From assembly GCF_016545825.1 (NCBI RefSeq), contig NC_052619.1:53370933-53434932 (forward strand): a DNA stretch of 64,000 nt, given 5' to 3'. The position numbers and the translations under genes are program-made. A model generated the notes under the pieces. That model worked only from the letters and a program-made list of their open reading frames with translations, ran no database searches and was not told the DNA's origin. Below are positions 12,264-24,687 of the stretch, in pieces (position 1 is the stretch's first letter; every line of letters begins with the position of its first letter). Source of the stretch: Eucalyptus grandis. Lineage: Eukaryota > Streptophyta > Magnoliopsida > Myrtales > Myrtaceae.

Positions 12264-13662
12264 AAACTTTGTAATGATTAGTTGGAATTCTTTATCCATT
12301 ATATTTAGGTATTCAATCTGGTGGCTTAACAGGTAAGACTCAATTCACACAACTAAATACTCCATAATCGCTGGTTCGGTTAAAGGGCTGTTTGCGCTCC
12401 ATTCTACTTGTGTTTTGTCTATGGGTTCATGTATCCCAAAAAAAAAAAAAAAGATGCTAACCAAATTTAAATTTAAATATAAATATGAAGCCATAGAAAG
12501 TTCAAGATATCTAGAGTCTCCAGATGCTAGACTCTTCAAGGCAGAGTTGGTAGAGAATTCACGTATCTCTTAACGGACCAAAACTAGACAAATGGAAGAA
12601 CATAATAGAGAAGAACCAATATCTTAACCATAACAATTTTTTTAACTATCTTACCACAATATCAAGCCGCAAAAGGATGCCATAGGCCCTCCTATAGAAT
12701 GCCTTGTCACCATGACGTTGATGTCTCCATATAAATCCCTGGCTCACTTAACAGCATCCAAAGTACAAGGACACATTGTCATATTGATAAGCATAATAAA
12801 TCCACGATGAACCTAAGCAAAGACAATACAATAAGACTATAACTCATTCCAAATAAGAAGTATCCACAACTTGCAAGAGGCTTACCATCTCTACAACTCA
12901 CCATGGCACTAGGCATGCTGGGGTAGTTTATGTCGAGCTGTTTCCAGTAGGGATCTTCAACCCAATTCTATATGCTGTAGAAATAAATAGAAGTAATCAC
13001 TCACTGAAAAGCTCAAATAACTTTTCCAAGAACAAAATTAGTGAAGTAGGTGATCTCCTCATGACTCAATCTAAAATTACAAGCACATAACTTTTGTGTC
13101 TCCATGGAGATGATTCACCGTTTTCCATTCTTATGGACAGCAGACCCATGTGCTTTGTGTACGTATTCACTGCAGGCTACTCTTCTTAGCTTCAATTTTC
13201 AGGATATCCTTCGCATGTCAAATGTGAGGGGAAGAATTGCTAAAGTTAACATGCATACCTATGTTCTTAAGTACCTTTGAAAGCTGAAACCGTAGCATTA
13301 AGATCCTGGCCACCATAATGTATGCCAACAGGTAATATATATTGATCAGAAAAAAAGACAAAAAATTAGATGAAATTCAAACATAGAGGCATCACAAGCA
13401 TCACAAATTGGTAGCCACTGCAACACAAACTATATACTTGCAAGCAGTGCTAGACGTCAACTATTAGTTCAATGACCTTGAACACCTGATTTCATATTCA
13501 AAGGCATTAGTAATCAATCATAAGCTAATAAGAGAAGGCAACGTATGCCCACAAAATCTCATCTGAAGAATTGGCCATTTAGTACTAAGGACCTATTTTT
13601 TAAGCAGCATTAGCAACAATGTCATATTAAAACGTAAGGCCGCTCTTTCCCTAAAGCTACTC

Positions 13663-16600
13663 TCGTGACATCCTGAATTTCGACCCGTCCCGATTTTATG
13701 AAATTGACATTTCGCCGACGCGCCTATGGTCCTTTTTCTCTGAGCTAATTACTCACGAGTTAACCAATCTATTGGGCGAAGCCGTTAAGGGATATAACCG
13801 CGGTAAAATCCCTAAAAGCTACCTAATTGGTTGGATTGGACTAAAATCGTGTTGGATCGATTTTAACCACGAAGTTGAATTCGGTTTTGGGAATCGGACG
13901 TTCGAGCATGTCGCGGTTCATTTATAAGACGTCGTCTTGTCTTTCGGAGAAATTCTGTTGAGTTTGGGATTTTTACGGAAAATCGTTTCGGACATAGCGG
14001 AAATTCGTATGGGCCAAATTAAAGAAAATTGGGACTTCCAAACTGAACCTTTGAGTGTCGGGATTTATAGAAAATTGTTCGGGACTTTTCTTCATCAAAA
14101 TTGGATTTTAATTTTGGGAAATTGTTGAAGAAATTGAAGACCAAAAATTGAGTGAAATTCGGATTGGGCATAGGGCTGCATTTTGGCATCTATTTTGTGC
14201 TAGTTTTGGACTCAATTAAGCTAGAAAGTATTTGGGGAACATTTAGATATTTATGCAAGTTTTAAGGAGACCAAGCATTGAATGGAAGGGATAGAGCCTT
14301 GACTTTTGGTCCTTATTCTTCAATACACTCCAGCTGGTTTCTTTTATCCTCGTGCGTCTTCTTCATTTCCCCGAACCACCTCAATCTCTCTCTCGGTATG
14401 CAATCCACCGAACCAGCTCTCACTTTCCTTTCATTTTTTCATCCAACGTCCACCAAGTCCAACCAATAATCCACCGCCCCTCTCCACTATAAGTTGTCCC
14501 CCATGGTCAACAAACCCATGCACGAAACCTCCATCGTTGACCGCTCCTCCACGTGTGTCCAACGACCCCACCGAAGTTGTCAATTGCCGTGTCCTCCGTT
14601 TCCTCGAGTTCATGAAGCAAGTGAAGCTCGATTCCTCCGAGCTCTCTCTGTCCACGCGGCCATCTTCAAATCTTTGCACCGCCAGCAGCCCAACAAAGAT
14701 TGAAGACCACCGAAACAGCTCCTGTTGCCTCGTGTCTTCATCTTCACCGCCAGTAGCTGCTTTCATCGTGCGCCAGTGAAGTCCACGATCCATCCCTGCA
14801 GCCACGGGCGAAGCCAGCAGCTGCTACATCCGTTTCTTCTCCTGCGTGTGCATCTTCGGGCCAGTCGCACGTCTTCAGCCCAAGAATTGAGCCCAGCAAG
14901 CCCGCATCTTCAGCTCAGAATCAAGCCTAGTTCAATTGCAATTTGGCCCAAAGATTTAGTAACTCAGCCCAATTTCTTGAAGCCCAGTCGGTGAGCAAGC
15001 AGCCCACTCGAAGCAGACTTCAACCCAACTTAAGTTCAGCCCGGCCCAGATTTGAAGTCAGCCCAAGCTCAGGTCCAAGCTCAGCCCAAGCCCAGCAATT
15101 TGCTGTGGGCTTGCGAGGCTTTTAGGCCCGGACCGTGTGCCCATCGACGTCGCCGAAAACCCGAGTTTCGGCCGCTATTGCGTCACTGTCGCGGTGTTCC
15201 GGTCTTCACTTTGCCAAATGCCAAGTGAGTAATCTCACTAATCCTTGCTTAGTAGACTAATTATGCTTAAAAGTTGATTAGATTTAATTAATTGCAATTA
15301 TGTGATTAGATTAGTGATTATTAGTTAATTGCATTATATATTAGTTGTTTGGTTAGTGTACTTAGATAGAAAATTGCCTATAGTATTTATTGGATGCTTC
15401 TTGGGATTTTTCCCGACCCTTATCGGGTGTTAATTAGGCAATTCGGGCCTAAATGAAATTTTTAGTAATTAATTATTAATTTTCGATATTAATTAATTAA
15501 TTATTTATTTTCCGAAAATTCAACTAGGATTGCTAGTGACCGGAATTTTACGCTGGTGATCATGGTGAAGTCTGTTTATTTAATTGGGCTTTATTTTGAG
15601 CTAAATTGAATTTTTTTAATATTTATTTAATTTTCGAAATTAATAAATTTTTTTTTCGAAAATTAAGGCTAAGATGACTGATGATCGGAATTTTGTGCTA
15701 ATTGTCGTGGTGCAGTCCGTTTATTTATTTGAGCTTTGAATTGTGCCAAATTGAATTAAATGTGGAATTTTAGGATATATTCCTAAATGGTTGTTGTTAA
15801 TTATTTGATTGAGAAATCGTTGGGTATTGATTGTCGGTATCGAAAGTAAGTTGGTAATCACCTGAAAGAATATATGTGGGCTTGGTGAATTGGGATATCA
15901 CCTAGAGAATGCATGTGAATTCGGTGGTTGAATAGGTCATTTTGGCAAAGAGGTCGCCTTAAAGAATGCACGTGGCTCGGAGACTCGGTATGTCCTCTTG
16001 GTAAATGCACGTGGCTCGGTGACGAGTATGGCATCGTAAAGAAGGTCGGGTGGGACTATAAAGCCATTGAATCTTGAGAAGGTCGGGTGGGACCGTAAAT
16101 CCATTAGATATTGAAAGGGTCGAGTGGGACCGTAAAGCCATTGAATATTGAAATGGTCGAGTGGGACCGTAAAGCCATTGAATATTGAAAGGTCGAGTGG
16201 GACCGTAAAGCCATTGAATATTGAAAGGGTCGAGTGGGACCGTAAGCGGATTGAATATTGAAAGGGTCGAGTGGGACCAATAAAAGCGGGTGAATCTTGA
16301 AAGTGGTGTGAATGGACCGTAAGCCATTAAATCTTGAAAGTGGTCGAGTGGGACCGTAAAGCCATTGAATCTTGAAAGTGGTCGAGTGGGACCGTTGAAA
16401 GTGGTCGAGTGGGGCCGTAAGCCATTGAATCTTGAAAGTAGTCAAAGTGGGACCGTAAGCGGGTGAATGCTTGAAAGTGGTCGAGGCCGGGGCCGTAAAG
16501 CCATTGAATCTTGAAAGTTGCTGAGTGAGACTGTGTCTTCCACCTATGCTTAAGTTGTGATCAGAGGATCGTGATTCGTAATTGGAAATTGAGATGGAAT

Positions 16601-17280
16601 AATTGAATCGACCTAAAAATGGTCCGACTGACATGTAATTGACTAAGTCGATTGAATTGTGATTTGACCGATTGTTCATGAAGATATGTGAAGCATCCGT
16701 ATATAACCTTGAATTGTAGGTTGGGACTAATGCCAAGATACGTCTTTTGACCTGTGCATGTTTGGCAACCTATAGTATAATGGTTTACTAATCGGGCCTT
16801 AGTGGGGTAAAATTTGCTGAGATGTAGTCTCATCCCGGTTGTGGGACAACATTTCAGGCCCGTAGATGAACCCGATGAGGAGGAATTGGAGAAGGAGAAC
16901 ATTGAAGTGAAACCCGAGGAGAAGAAAGATTTTGAAGAAGAAGATGATCCGAAAGGGATCACGAGTACGACCGGATGAGGACCGAGGTCCCATCCTCTTT
17001 TAGGGAATCTGTTTTGATGTGAATAGAGTGAAATTAGAAAGTCGTGTATAGTTTTGTGAAGCTCTAAAAAAAATTTATGTATAAAATTTTGGTTGTAAGT
17101 TTCAATATGAAAAATATGGCCTTACTTTTCTATCACATCGTATTATTGTCTGGGGATTATAGCTGCTTCCGCATGTGCTTAATAAAAGAAAGGGTCGGCG
17201 ATATATAGTCATGGGATATCGCATTATAAAATCGACCAAGTGAGAAGAATGTGTGCGTGCCCGAGGATCGGGGCATGACA
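13663..17280 (-). mobile_element. 3.6-kb LTR-like element (solo LTR or LARD)
   Basis: An insertion flanked by the 5-bp duplication TACTC (13658-13662 and 17281-17285). On the minus strand it begins TGTCATGCCCCGATCC and ends near GGATGTCACGA. A 5-bp duplication and a TGTCA start fit an LTR-type insertion, although the far end is not a clean CA. I find no gag, protease, reverse transcriptase or integrase, so a very long solo LTR or a LARD-type derivative is most likely. Open frames at 14278-15125 are proline/serine-rich artefacts of CT-rich DNA. A 37-bp minisatellite occupies 16041-16529. The matching uninterrupted sequence is seen in other lipase copies near 11233 and 22045. Confidence 0.7.
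16041..16529. repeat. 37-bp minisatellite inside LTR-like element
   Basis: About 13 or 14 imperfect units, mostly 35-39 bp apart, each with a core like GGTCGAGTGGGACCGTAAAG followed by CCATTGAATATTGAAA. Units begin near 16042, 16079, 16117, 16155 and onward; later units diverge and one is shortened (near 16400). On the minus strand the array is open in more than one frame, which gives long but meaningless repeat peptides. Confidence 0.92.
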
Positions 17281-17856
17281 TACTCCACCGAAACCTACAA
17301 GCTACAATCCATTACTTGATTGGAGAAAAGCTGAATAGCTGATAGTTAATCACTATGAGATGCTCAATAAATTTTATCCCCAAAGTAGAAATAGCAGGTT
17401 GAAATTTTTGTGTCGAACAACTACGAGGAAATTTGATTGATCTGACCCTCTTCCATTGGTAGCATCTATCCAAACTCAGTAATCCAAGAGCTTAACAAAA
17501 CCAACCAAATACAACACAACACCATTAGTCATATACTTTGAAAACATCCAAATCTACACTGGAGGGATCATTCAGCTATAGCATGCCCCACTCAATCAGG
17601 CACTACAGCTCCACAACACGGTCAACAATTCCCATCGACAGTGAAATGCCTAATCAGCCAAATTCACTGCACAAACCTCACTTCCCTGGGCTCAAAACTG
17701 ACGTACTCGATACTAGAGCGTGTCCACATGAACCTTATCGCAAGCCAGACTTCCATCCGAATCAAGTCAGAGGATCAGATTCACAACCGTAATTGATTCC
17801 GTGAACACGAGTTGCGATGAAGCATTGTCAAAACAACCATCACCCTCAACCATGAT

Positions 17857-18350
17857 CTATTCCACTCCACAATATTCTGCAAGAGGTACGGATGGAACAA
17901 TGTCGTCGAGAAAAAAACATGATATCGCGCAACAAATGAATTTCCAATCTCCGCACCTTTTCATATACGCAAAACAATCACGTGCGATTAAATGGCGCGA
18001 TCGCCCGGCGAGATGGAGAGATCGATTGCGGTCTTTGTCCATATTGGTCGAATTCAAACCTCGAATCCTGGTCTTCGCAGCGTTCGTGGACTCTGTAGCG
18101 ATTTTTGCGATGGATGGTGATCGAAGCCTCTAACGACTTGGGGGGAAACGGAAGGAGGGGAATGATGGATTTGCTAATTTTCCTGATTTGCCCTCGGGCG
18201 CTTGCTCTGTCGGCGGGCATATTTGGTGTCACGTCCAATGATTTTGTCATTTCTGTGAGGGCAATGAAGGAAGTTTTGCTAAAATGAGGCGCGCTTCTGG
18301 ACAAATTTGCGCTCTCTCCGTCTCTCCTCTTTTGGCGCTTCCTTTGATGT
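17857..18350 (-). promoter_or_regulatory. Lipase promoter/leader region of relic A2
   Basis: GC-richer sequence that is repeated at 22.68-23.05, 31.97-32.46, 57.36-57.80 and 62.33-62.60 kb, always just upstream of the lipase exon 1. All copies share a CTCGAATTC..GTAGCGATTTT..TTTGCCCTCGG order. Its position fits promoter plus 5' leader. An open frame across 17857-18057 is probably leader sequence and not coding. No TATA box was assigned with confidence. Confidence 0.5.
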
Positions 18351-18889
18351 CTTCAAATGAGCACTTTGACTCTGCTTGGTTCAATTAAGTCAATATTACT
18401 AATCTATTCATGCATATTGGTGGAGGTATATAAAAATGCTATTACTCTATTATAATCGCAAGCTTCTGGAGTTAAATATTTCCGATTCCAAGCTCCAATC
18501 AATCTCATAAATCGAATTATTCAAAACTTTTCTTTGAATTCAAAAATAATATGATTCAACATATGTGACAAGTGAGCTGAGTTTAATTATGAATTGTGGA
18601 GTTGAGAGAGAGTTCGAGAGCGCAACTTATCATGACATATCAATTCTTGAATATTCATTGAAACTTATATGGAAGTGGATTCAATAGTTTTTTACTTTTT
18701 TATAGGTAAATGTATATACAGTAGTTTGAGTAGACTTGTATACTTACTGATAGACCGAGAGGTTATGGCTCAAATAAAATATTTTGTAACGGATATAACA
18801 CTTTATGTAACAACAAAAATGGATAAATCATATTGATCATCTTTTCTGACATTTTTTTTTTTAATTTATCAGGGAAAAAAAGAAAATTG

Positions 18890-20147
18890 CAACCCATTGT
18901 GACTTAGCCGGGGAGGCCAAATCGGACCACCCTCAATCCTCGTGCAGCTCAACGATTGTTGTTTCTGCCGAGGTTGACCACTCATACTAGCGCAAAACGA
19001 TTGACTCACTTGAGATTGCCTTATATGTAGTGACAGTTGCTATCATTGTTGTTTCTGCTGTTCTGTTCCAAGATTTCTTCCAGAGAAGACTAAAACCAGC
19101 AAGTAAGATCACTGGAGAGGACACTCCAAATAACGATACTGCTATATGAGCAGTGTGAATGGAGGAATGATTTTGAATAGAATGATGAAACAAGGATAGG
19201 GAAGCTAAACAAGGTCCCTCAAAAGTGTTCTCATTAGCAGATGAATCTAACGTTGGATAACTCGGTTAGCACCTCCTCTCGGAGGACTTCATGTGAATGG
19301 TGTGAACCCCCGACAAATTGGCAAAGGGATGCATGATTTTTGGGGAAATTTATGTCGACTATCTTGCTAGATGTTGACTTTGATTCTCGTGCTGGTTTTA
19401 ACGGACAAACATCAACAATCCCTATCTTAAAGGGAAAATATATCTACAACCTACCAAGATGAAAGGGAAAGTATGACATGGACTTCTGCCTCCAAAGGGA
19501 TTGCTGTATGACCTCAATAAAGCATATGCCTGAATGTCAAGGAGTGAAGAGTCTACAGATTCTCTGAGCTTGACATGGACTTCCGCCTTAACTGAGTATT
19601 CCGTAGTCGCAGAAATTCCAGGCCTTGAGAGTTTTGGAAATCTTAGAACTGTGGAGACGAAAGAATTCAACCAATTGGGCAGATTGGATGACCTGAGTGG
19701 CTTGAAGAAACTAGTGGCTTTTAATTTACATCAATGTGGTAATATGGTCGATCGGAATTGTTGGAATATTTGTGGATCTCCTTCGGCAACTCAGTCCTGA
19801 AGTTTCGTAATGTATCAACATTAAAGAAATTAAAACGTATAGGCATACTTCACCATGGGTGATTTGGAAATTCAGCACATTATGGAGTTGCTTGATCGAA
19901 CTTGGCAAGTTTTTGCAAGAGAGAAAAAAATTGGATGCCTGCTCCGTTGAGTACTTCTTTTCTGATAAGAAGTGGCCCCGGTTCTGTTACTGATATGAAT
20001 TATCAAGAGGTTTATGCAAATCTTCTTTTCATGTGCACTCCGCATTTTGACTTCTTATATGGCTTTGTCATTCTATATACTCTTGTTCAGATCTTCTTTG
20101 TTTTAATTTGGTTTGGTTTAGATGTTTCGGTGGCTTTAAATTGCTAA
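18890..20147 (+). pseudogene. TNL relic: N-terminal TM anchor plus LRR pieces
   Basis: Two separated TNL-like pieces. At 19018-19149 a frame reads a hydrophobic stretch, VVTVAIIVVSAVLFQDFF, then QRRLKPASKITGEDTPNNDT and a stop. A membrane anchor with a short charged tail before the TIR is, as far as I recall, found in some TNLs of this type, so this may be a receptor N-terminus that lost its TIR; that is inference. At 19534-19797 LRR-like text appears (IPGLESFGNL, LDDLSGLKKLVAFNLHQCGN). TIR and NB-ARC are absent. The same pair of pieces occurs at 58.4-59.5 kb with different lesions, so both descend from one ancestral fragment. Confidence 0.55.
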
Positions 20148-20159
20148 GTAACTCACCTA

Positions 20160-21675
20160 GTGAGGTCTAGTCAATTTATATAAACTCCAAGTGCAATATT
20201 TTGTCAATTTACTAATAGTATTTTGTATAATAATCAGCACAAAGCATGGATTTTATGTCTAACTACAATGCTTAGTGATGAGCAATTCATTGACACCAAG
20301 AAGTTCAATGTGAAGGATGGTTCACCTCGAAAATAGCGTGTACTCTTTTCTTAATTTGATTGTTCGCTAGGCGAGTGATTTGATGAAGATCAAGCCCAAT
20401 AATTCCACTAGACTTTTCGTTTTGGTGTCAATTCAGACCCGAGCAAATTTGGCCCATTAAATTGGACTGACCAGAGCGCACCTTAATTAGGATGGGGGAA
20501 GCGAATTCGTTCATTAATGTCCTGCGGTGAAGGAACAAAGTCGTTGATAGTTAAAGCCCGCAGCCTTTCTTTCATTCAAAAAAAAGTGTAGGAGTTGGGC
20601 AGTGGGATTTCACCTATTTTCTCTTCTTCCCTAAGCTTTTGAGCTAATGGAGGAAGCTCAATTTCAATTCTAAAGGAAGGAGTCTGATTTGAAAATCAGC
20701 AACGGGACTTTTGGGCTTTCATTACTAAAACAAAGTCTTGTGGAGTATAACTAAAGTTAAAGCTATTGGAAAACAAATTTGATCTTTCGTTAGTCTCATT
20801 CCAAGCAATTTGATACTTCTCATAATTTTTTTTAACTCATCAAATTACCGTGATTAATTGTTTCAATCTTGACCTTTTCTTGTAAGATTCGGATCTATTT
20901 TTGGAAAGACCTAAGAACTTATGAATTTCAAAATGAAACATTTTTACACCTTCAGACGTACTGAGATTTTATTTTTCTTCCTCGGCTTCTCCCAACCTCC
21001 CCCTGCCCCCAAAAAAAAAACACCATGTTGTCCTTCTCCAGTATCAATGGGTTTCAGATAAATCAACATCTGTACAGATCAAAATCCAAAGGTCTTGTCG
21101 GCGTTGGTGCATTCACATCACTCATGCAATTGCCAGCAACTTTAAGGAGGTCTTTCAAAATGACCAGGGGCTGGGGATTTTAATGTTTTTGGACGGCTGA
21201 GAGTAGGGCAGCGGGACTTGTGTGTTTGGGAGGTTTCTTTCTTCTTCTCATATTTAATTACGACAAAGAAAAAGAAACTTCCTTTCGACATCTAGACTCA
21301 TGTACATCGATGGATAAGATGGGCTCTATGGATTCACCTTATCTATCGATGCACAAGTTGAATTTACATACATCAGTGCACGGACAATACTTGCTTGATG
21401 AATAGAGAAGGAGAGAAAGAGAGCTGTAATATGCAAGTGTGTAGAAATTTATGGAGACACGTGTTGTCAAAAAATCCAACGAAAGATATATTTACAGTAT
21501 GTAATTGGTTAGATGTGAAGTGACCCCACAAAAGCAGGATAGTTAAAATTCAATAATACAATAGGAATGAGAAAATTATTTTGTTTTAGTCACCGAAGGC
21601 AACTCAATTGCTCCCCCATCTTTCTAGAATTCCACTAATTTTGACAACTTACAATTGCTCCACCAACATTATTAG
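20160..21675. other. Spacer with TNL-flank repeats
   Basis: No gene supported. Stretch 20640-21180 is an imperfect copy of 30140-30650 (for example the GCATTCA..TCACTCAT..CGGCAACTTT segment near 21110 and 30553). Stretch 21585-21650 (CACCGAAGGCAACTC..TTCTAGAATTCCACTA) matches 43410-43455, upstream of the TNL. This suggests spacer derived from TNL 5' flanks. Lipase relic A3 starts directly after it. Confidence 0.45.
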
Positions 21676-21679
21676 GGGA

Positions 21680-23055
21680 GCAATTGTTTTAAGTCTTTAT
21701 AAAGTACACTTATAGCATATGCATAATCCACCATCATCGTCACAAGAGTGTGATTGTAAACAGCTTTATGAGCCTTGGAGCTCACTCTAAGTGCTCCATT
21801 TACCAGTTAAAAGAATTTCAGATTGAAAATGCAGTCATAAGCTCATTCAATCACAAGCAATGAAGCAAGTTTCTTATGTCTCTAGCAAGCTATTTTGACA
21901 AATTAGATGAGAGGAACACTTTGAGGAAACAACAACTCAAAACAATATTTCAATATATTCCTAACGTCCTTCTTCATGAACTTAAAGAGCTATAAATTTA
22001 ATGCAATGTGATGAAAAGGGAATAAGTAAACAACATGAGGCTCCTCTTTTGCACAAAGCTACTCCATGGACACCTACAAGCTACATAAAGCTACTCCATG
22101 GAAACCTACAAGCTACAGTTCATTACTCGACTGGAGAAAAGCCGAATAGCCGATAGTTAATCACCGTGAGACACTCAACAAATTTTAATCCCAAAGTAGA
22201 AACAGCAAGGTGAAATATTTGTGTCAAACAAATATAAGGGAATTCGATCAATCTAACTATATTCCAGTGGTAGCATTTAATCCAAACTCGGTAATCTGAG
22301 AGCTTAACAAAACTAACAAGAATACAACACAACACCGTCAGTCATATGCTTTGAAAACATCCAAATGTACACCTGAGAGATCATTCATCTATAGTTTGTC
22401 CCATTGAACTAGGCACTACAGCCACACAACATAGTCTATAGCTTCCCCCAATCCTGAAATGGATAATCCGCCAAATTCACCATACAAATCTCACTTCCCC
22501 AAGCTCAAAACCGATGTACTCAACACTAGAGCCTGTGTCTATTCACACCTCATCACGATCAAAACTCTCAATCCGAATTGAGCCGGAGGATCACAGCAAA
22601 AACTGATACATGAACACGAATTGCAATTGACCTCTCGCCCCACTTGCGGCATTCAAGCACGTTAGAACCGTCACTCCCAACTATGACCTATTCCGCTCCA
22701 TATTCTACAAGAGAAACGGATCGAACAGCATCATCGAGAAAACTACGGTGCAATCGCGCAGCGAGATAGAGGGGTCGGTAGGGATCTTTGTCCGCATTGC
22801 TCGAATTCCGGTCTCGCAAGTTCGTGGATTTCATGGCAATTGAAAGCTACGGCGACTTGGCTCCTTGGGGCAAAGGAGAGAGAGGGAGATGAATTTACGA
22901 AGTTTCTTGTTTTGCCCTCGGCATCTTTTTCTGTTGGCAGCCACATTCGGTGATTTCGTTGTTGCGAGAGGGCACTGAAGTAAGTTCCAATAATATTTTA
23001 AATTTGGGGTTCTCTCTCTTGGAGCTTTCCTTTGATGTCTCCACATTAGCACTTT
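21680..23055 (-). pseudogene. Class-3 lipase pseudogene A3 (exons 1-2 only)
   Basis: A 5' fragment of the same lipase gene. Exon 2 at about 21715-21800 keeps AHKAVYNHTLVTMMVDYAYA, but its donor reads ATAAGT instead of GTAAGT. Exon 1 near 22600-22690 begins ATG and resembles the signal-peptide exon of B2, but the Trp codon is TAG, so translation would stop after a few residues. The promoter-like block continues to 23055. Everything downstream of intron 2 is missing: at about 21680 the sequence changes abruptly to TNL-flank-like spacer. Confidence 0.75.
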
Positions 23056-23059
23056 GACT

Positions 23060-23700
23060 CGAGCTTCTTCCTTTTTTTTGGTGGTCTGTCCATCGAGCTT
23101 AGTTCAATTAGTTGGGTTCCAATCCAACTGGGATTCTAAAATTCGAAAAAAATTAAAAAAACCAACAAATCAGGATTCTAAAAAACGCACTAAAATTAAG
23201 GCCAATATCCTTTGCCTATTTTATTTATATTTGTAGGATATTTTAAAAAGTACAAAGATATTAGTACACAAAAAAAAAAAAAAATCAAAGTTAAAGAAAA
23301 TGAAATCCAAGAGAACTTATCCAATCTTTAGATTTGTTTCTTTATAGGTGATATAGATAAATCAATCCCTCATTTGGCTTAAGTCAAATTTTGTAAGCAT
23401 AGAATAAATTTATACACGGCTTAACTTTTTTTACCAAGCTCATATGCTACTCATCTTAGGTGTTTGTCACCTTATGTGGAAAGATTTTTTAGACTTTTAA
23501 CACATGGGTGGGATTACAATGACAGACCCATACACTTAAGATCGAATTGATTAACAATGACTCAAATAGAAAATTTTGTGATGGATAATCATCCCCTCTT
23601 ATTCTTTATTAAAACAAAAATTCATAGCCCATCATGACTCCGGCGGCGAGGCCAAGTCAGATCACCCCCACCTCGAGCCAGGGGTCTATCTCGCCGTGAA
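23060..23700. other. Spacer repeated upstream of each lipase copy
   Basis: AT-rich spacer without a gene. It resembles 18.4-18.95, 57.85-58.45 and 62.65-64.0 kb in the same order (TCAAGTCA, then a T-rich run, then ACTACTCAT, then GATTACAATGA, then CCATCATGACT). It marks the 5' side of four lipase units and is useful for aligning the blocks. Confidence 0.5.
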
Positions 23701-24290
23701 CGGGGCGGTGGCTTCAATTCCCACGGAGGAAACGAAAATACATTTCCCGCGCGCTGCCTGGCAGGAAATTTTGGCACCTGTGGCATAAAACCAAAATCAA
23801 ATAAAAAGAAAAAGAAATTGAAACCAAAGCAAAATCGAAAATGAAAAGCGAAAAACAATTCGAAACAGAAATACTCAAAATGCGACCCCTCTCTCTCTCT
23901 CACCAGCACCGATGACCTCGATCGACCGATCGATCGGCCAGTTGCCGCCGTAACAGGCTTTCAGCACGGCCGTGGCGAAACCCTCGAAGCAGCGGGCGTC
24001 GCCCGACAGCTCGGAAGAGCAATGGCAGCAGCTCAACGGGCCTGGTCGACGAGGCGGAGATCGAGGCCTGTTAGACTGCTCCGCCTGAAGAGGATGACGC
24101 CGCTGCGGCCGCCGGCGCCGACGAGAATGTAGTGGCTGAGGAGGATGGCGATGAGGTTGGTTGTTCGCCTGCGCCGTTCTTGCTGGATTAGTTGAATACT
24201 GCAATTGCACTCCATCCTTGACAAGTCTCTTGGAATGCTCTGCGAGGAAACCCCAAATGTCTTCTGGATCGTAACAAATGGCTTCAAAAT
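23700..24290 (-). other. GC-rich, exon-like segment of unknown origin
   Basis: A GC-rich island (about 23880-24200) in AT-rich surroundings. On the minus strand two overlapping frames are open: one from 24287 containing HYILVGAGGRSGVILF, the other ending with ELSGDARCFEGFATAVLKAC and YGGNWPIDRSIEVIGAG. The second has the look of real protein but I do not recognise the family. The frames cannot be joined without a frameshift or intron. It may be a decayed gene fragment or a captured exon. Confidence 0.3.
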
Positions 24291-24529
24291 TTTTTCATAG
24301 GAAAAGGAATGTCAAATAGCAAGAGTAAACCGATAAATTGAGAGTAGCAACGCAGACAAAATGATAATAATAAAGAACAAGTTGATTTTATTCATGTGAA
24401 GAGTATTTTTCACATGGGTAACAGTTAAGTACTTTAATGGTTTAGTACATGATGATAATAACATCCTTTTTAAGGATAAACAGCTTGGAAGCAGGACAAT
24501 CGGCATGAAAGTGAACCTAAAGACAGTAT

Positions 24530-24652
24530 CATACTGGGCCGGGTTGCAATGGCAAGTTATCCTCTTTCAAGAGCTTCATAACTTTCTGGACAAGTGTAGC
24601 ATCTTTGTGCATTTTAGCATAATGCTTTTCGATACCCCAAGTTAACAGAAGA

Positions 24653-24655
<3 letters not shown>
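24530..24655 (-). other. Possible 3' exon relic, unknown gene
   Basis: On the minus strand a frame reads WGIEKHYAKMHKDATLVQK followed by VMKLLKEDNLPLQPGPV and a TGA at about 24531. The balance of charged and hydrophobic residues is more gene-like than the surrounding DNA. I do not recognise the family. Its 5' side runs straight into a 28-base A run on the plus strand, so no splice acceptor can be assigned. Confidence 0.3.

Positions 24656-24659
<4 letters not shown>

Positions 24660-24687
<28 letters not shown>
24660..24687 (+). repeat. Poly(A) tract of 28 bases
   Basis: Uninterrupted run of 28 A bases. Such a tract can be the tail of a retroposed sequence, but I see no convincing flanking duplication. 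Confidence 0.95.

Larger units (their letters stand above)
11396..18350 (-). pseudogene. Class-3 lipase pseudogene A2 (5' part)
   Basis: A second minus-strand lipase relic, truncated at its 3' end where it joins A1 near 11395. Visible parts are the catalytic exon at about 12640-12740, where GHS has become RHS; the QNWVEDPYWKQ exon at about 12905-12975, where the Gln codon before NWV is TAG; the exon with HVGVA-type sequence near 13285-13330; and exon 4 near 13440-13490 with a TAG where B2 also has TAG. Exons 2 and 3 are deleted at about 13636. The promoter and exon-1 region lies at 17.45-18.35 kb, beyond a 3.6-kb insertion; its start codon is TTG instead of ATG and part of the signal peptide is deleted. 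A SINE sits in the 3' intron. The copy is dead. Confidence 0.8.

Noticed and set aside
14278..15125. Proline/serine-rich frames of 60-157 codons
   Set aside because: CT-rich DNA inside the 3.6-kb insertion; open on both strands and without a domain.
16041..16529. CRISPR-like repeat array
   Set aside because: Head-to-tail minisatellite without unique spacers, in a plant genome.
15959..16736. Repetitive minus-strand protein of about 200 residues
   Set aside because: It is the translation of the 37-bp minisatellite; the period shifts frame and one unit is shortened.
24660..24687. Poly(A) tail of a processed pseudogene
   Set aside because: The adjacent exon-like frame is on the opposite strand and no target duplication is visible.
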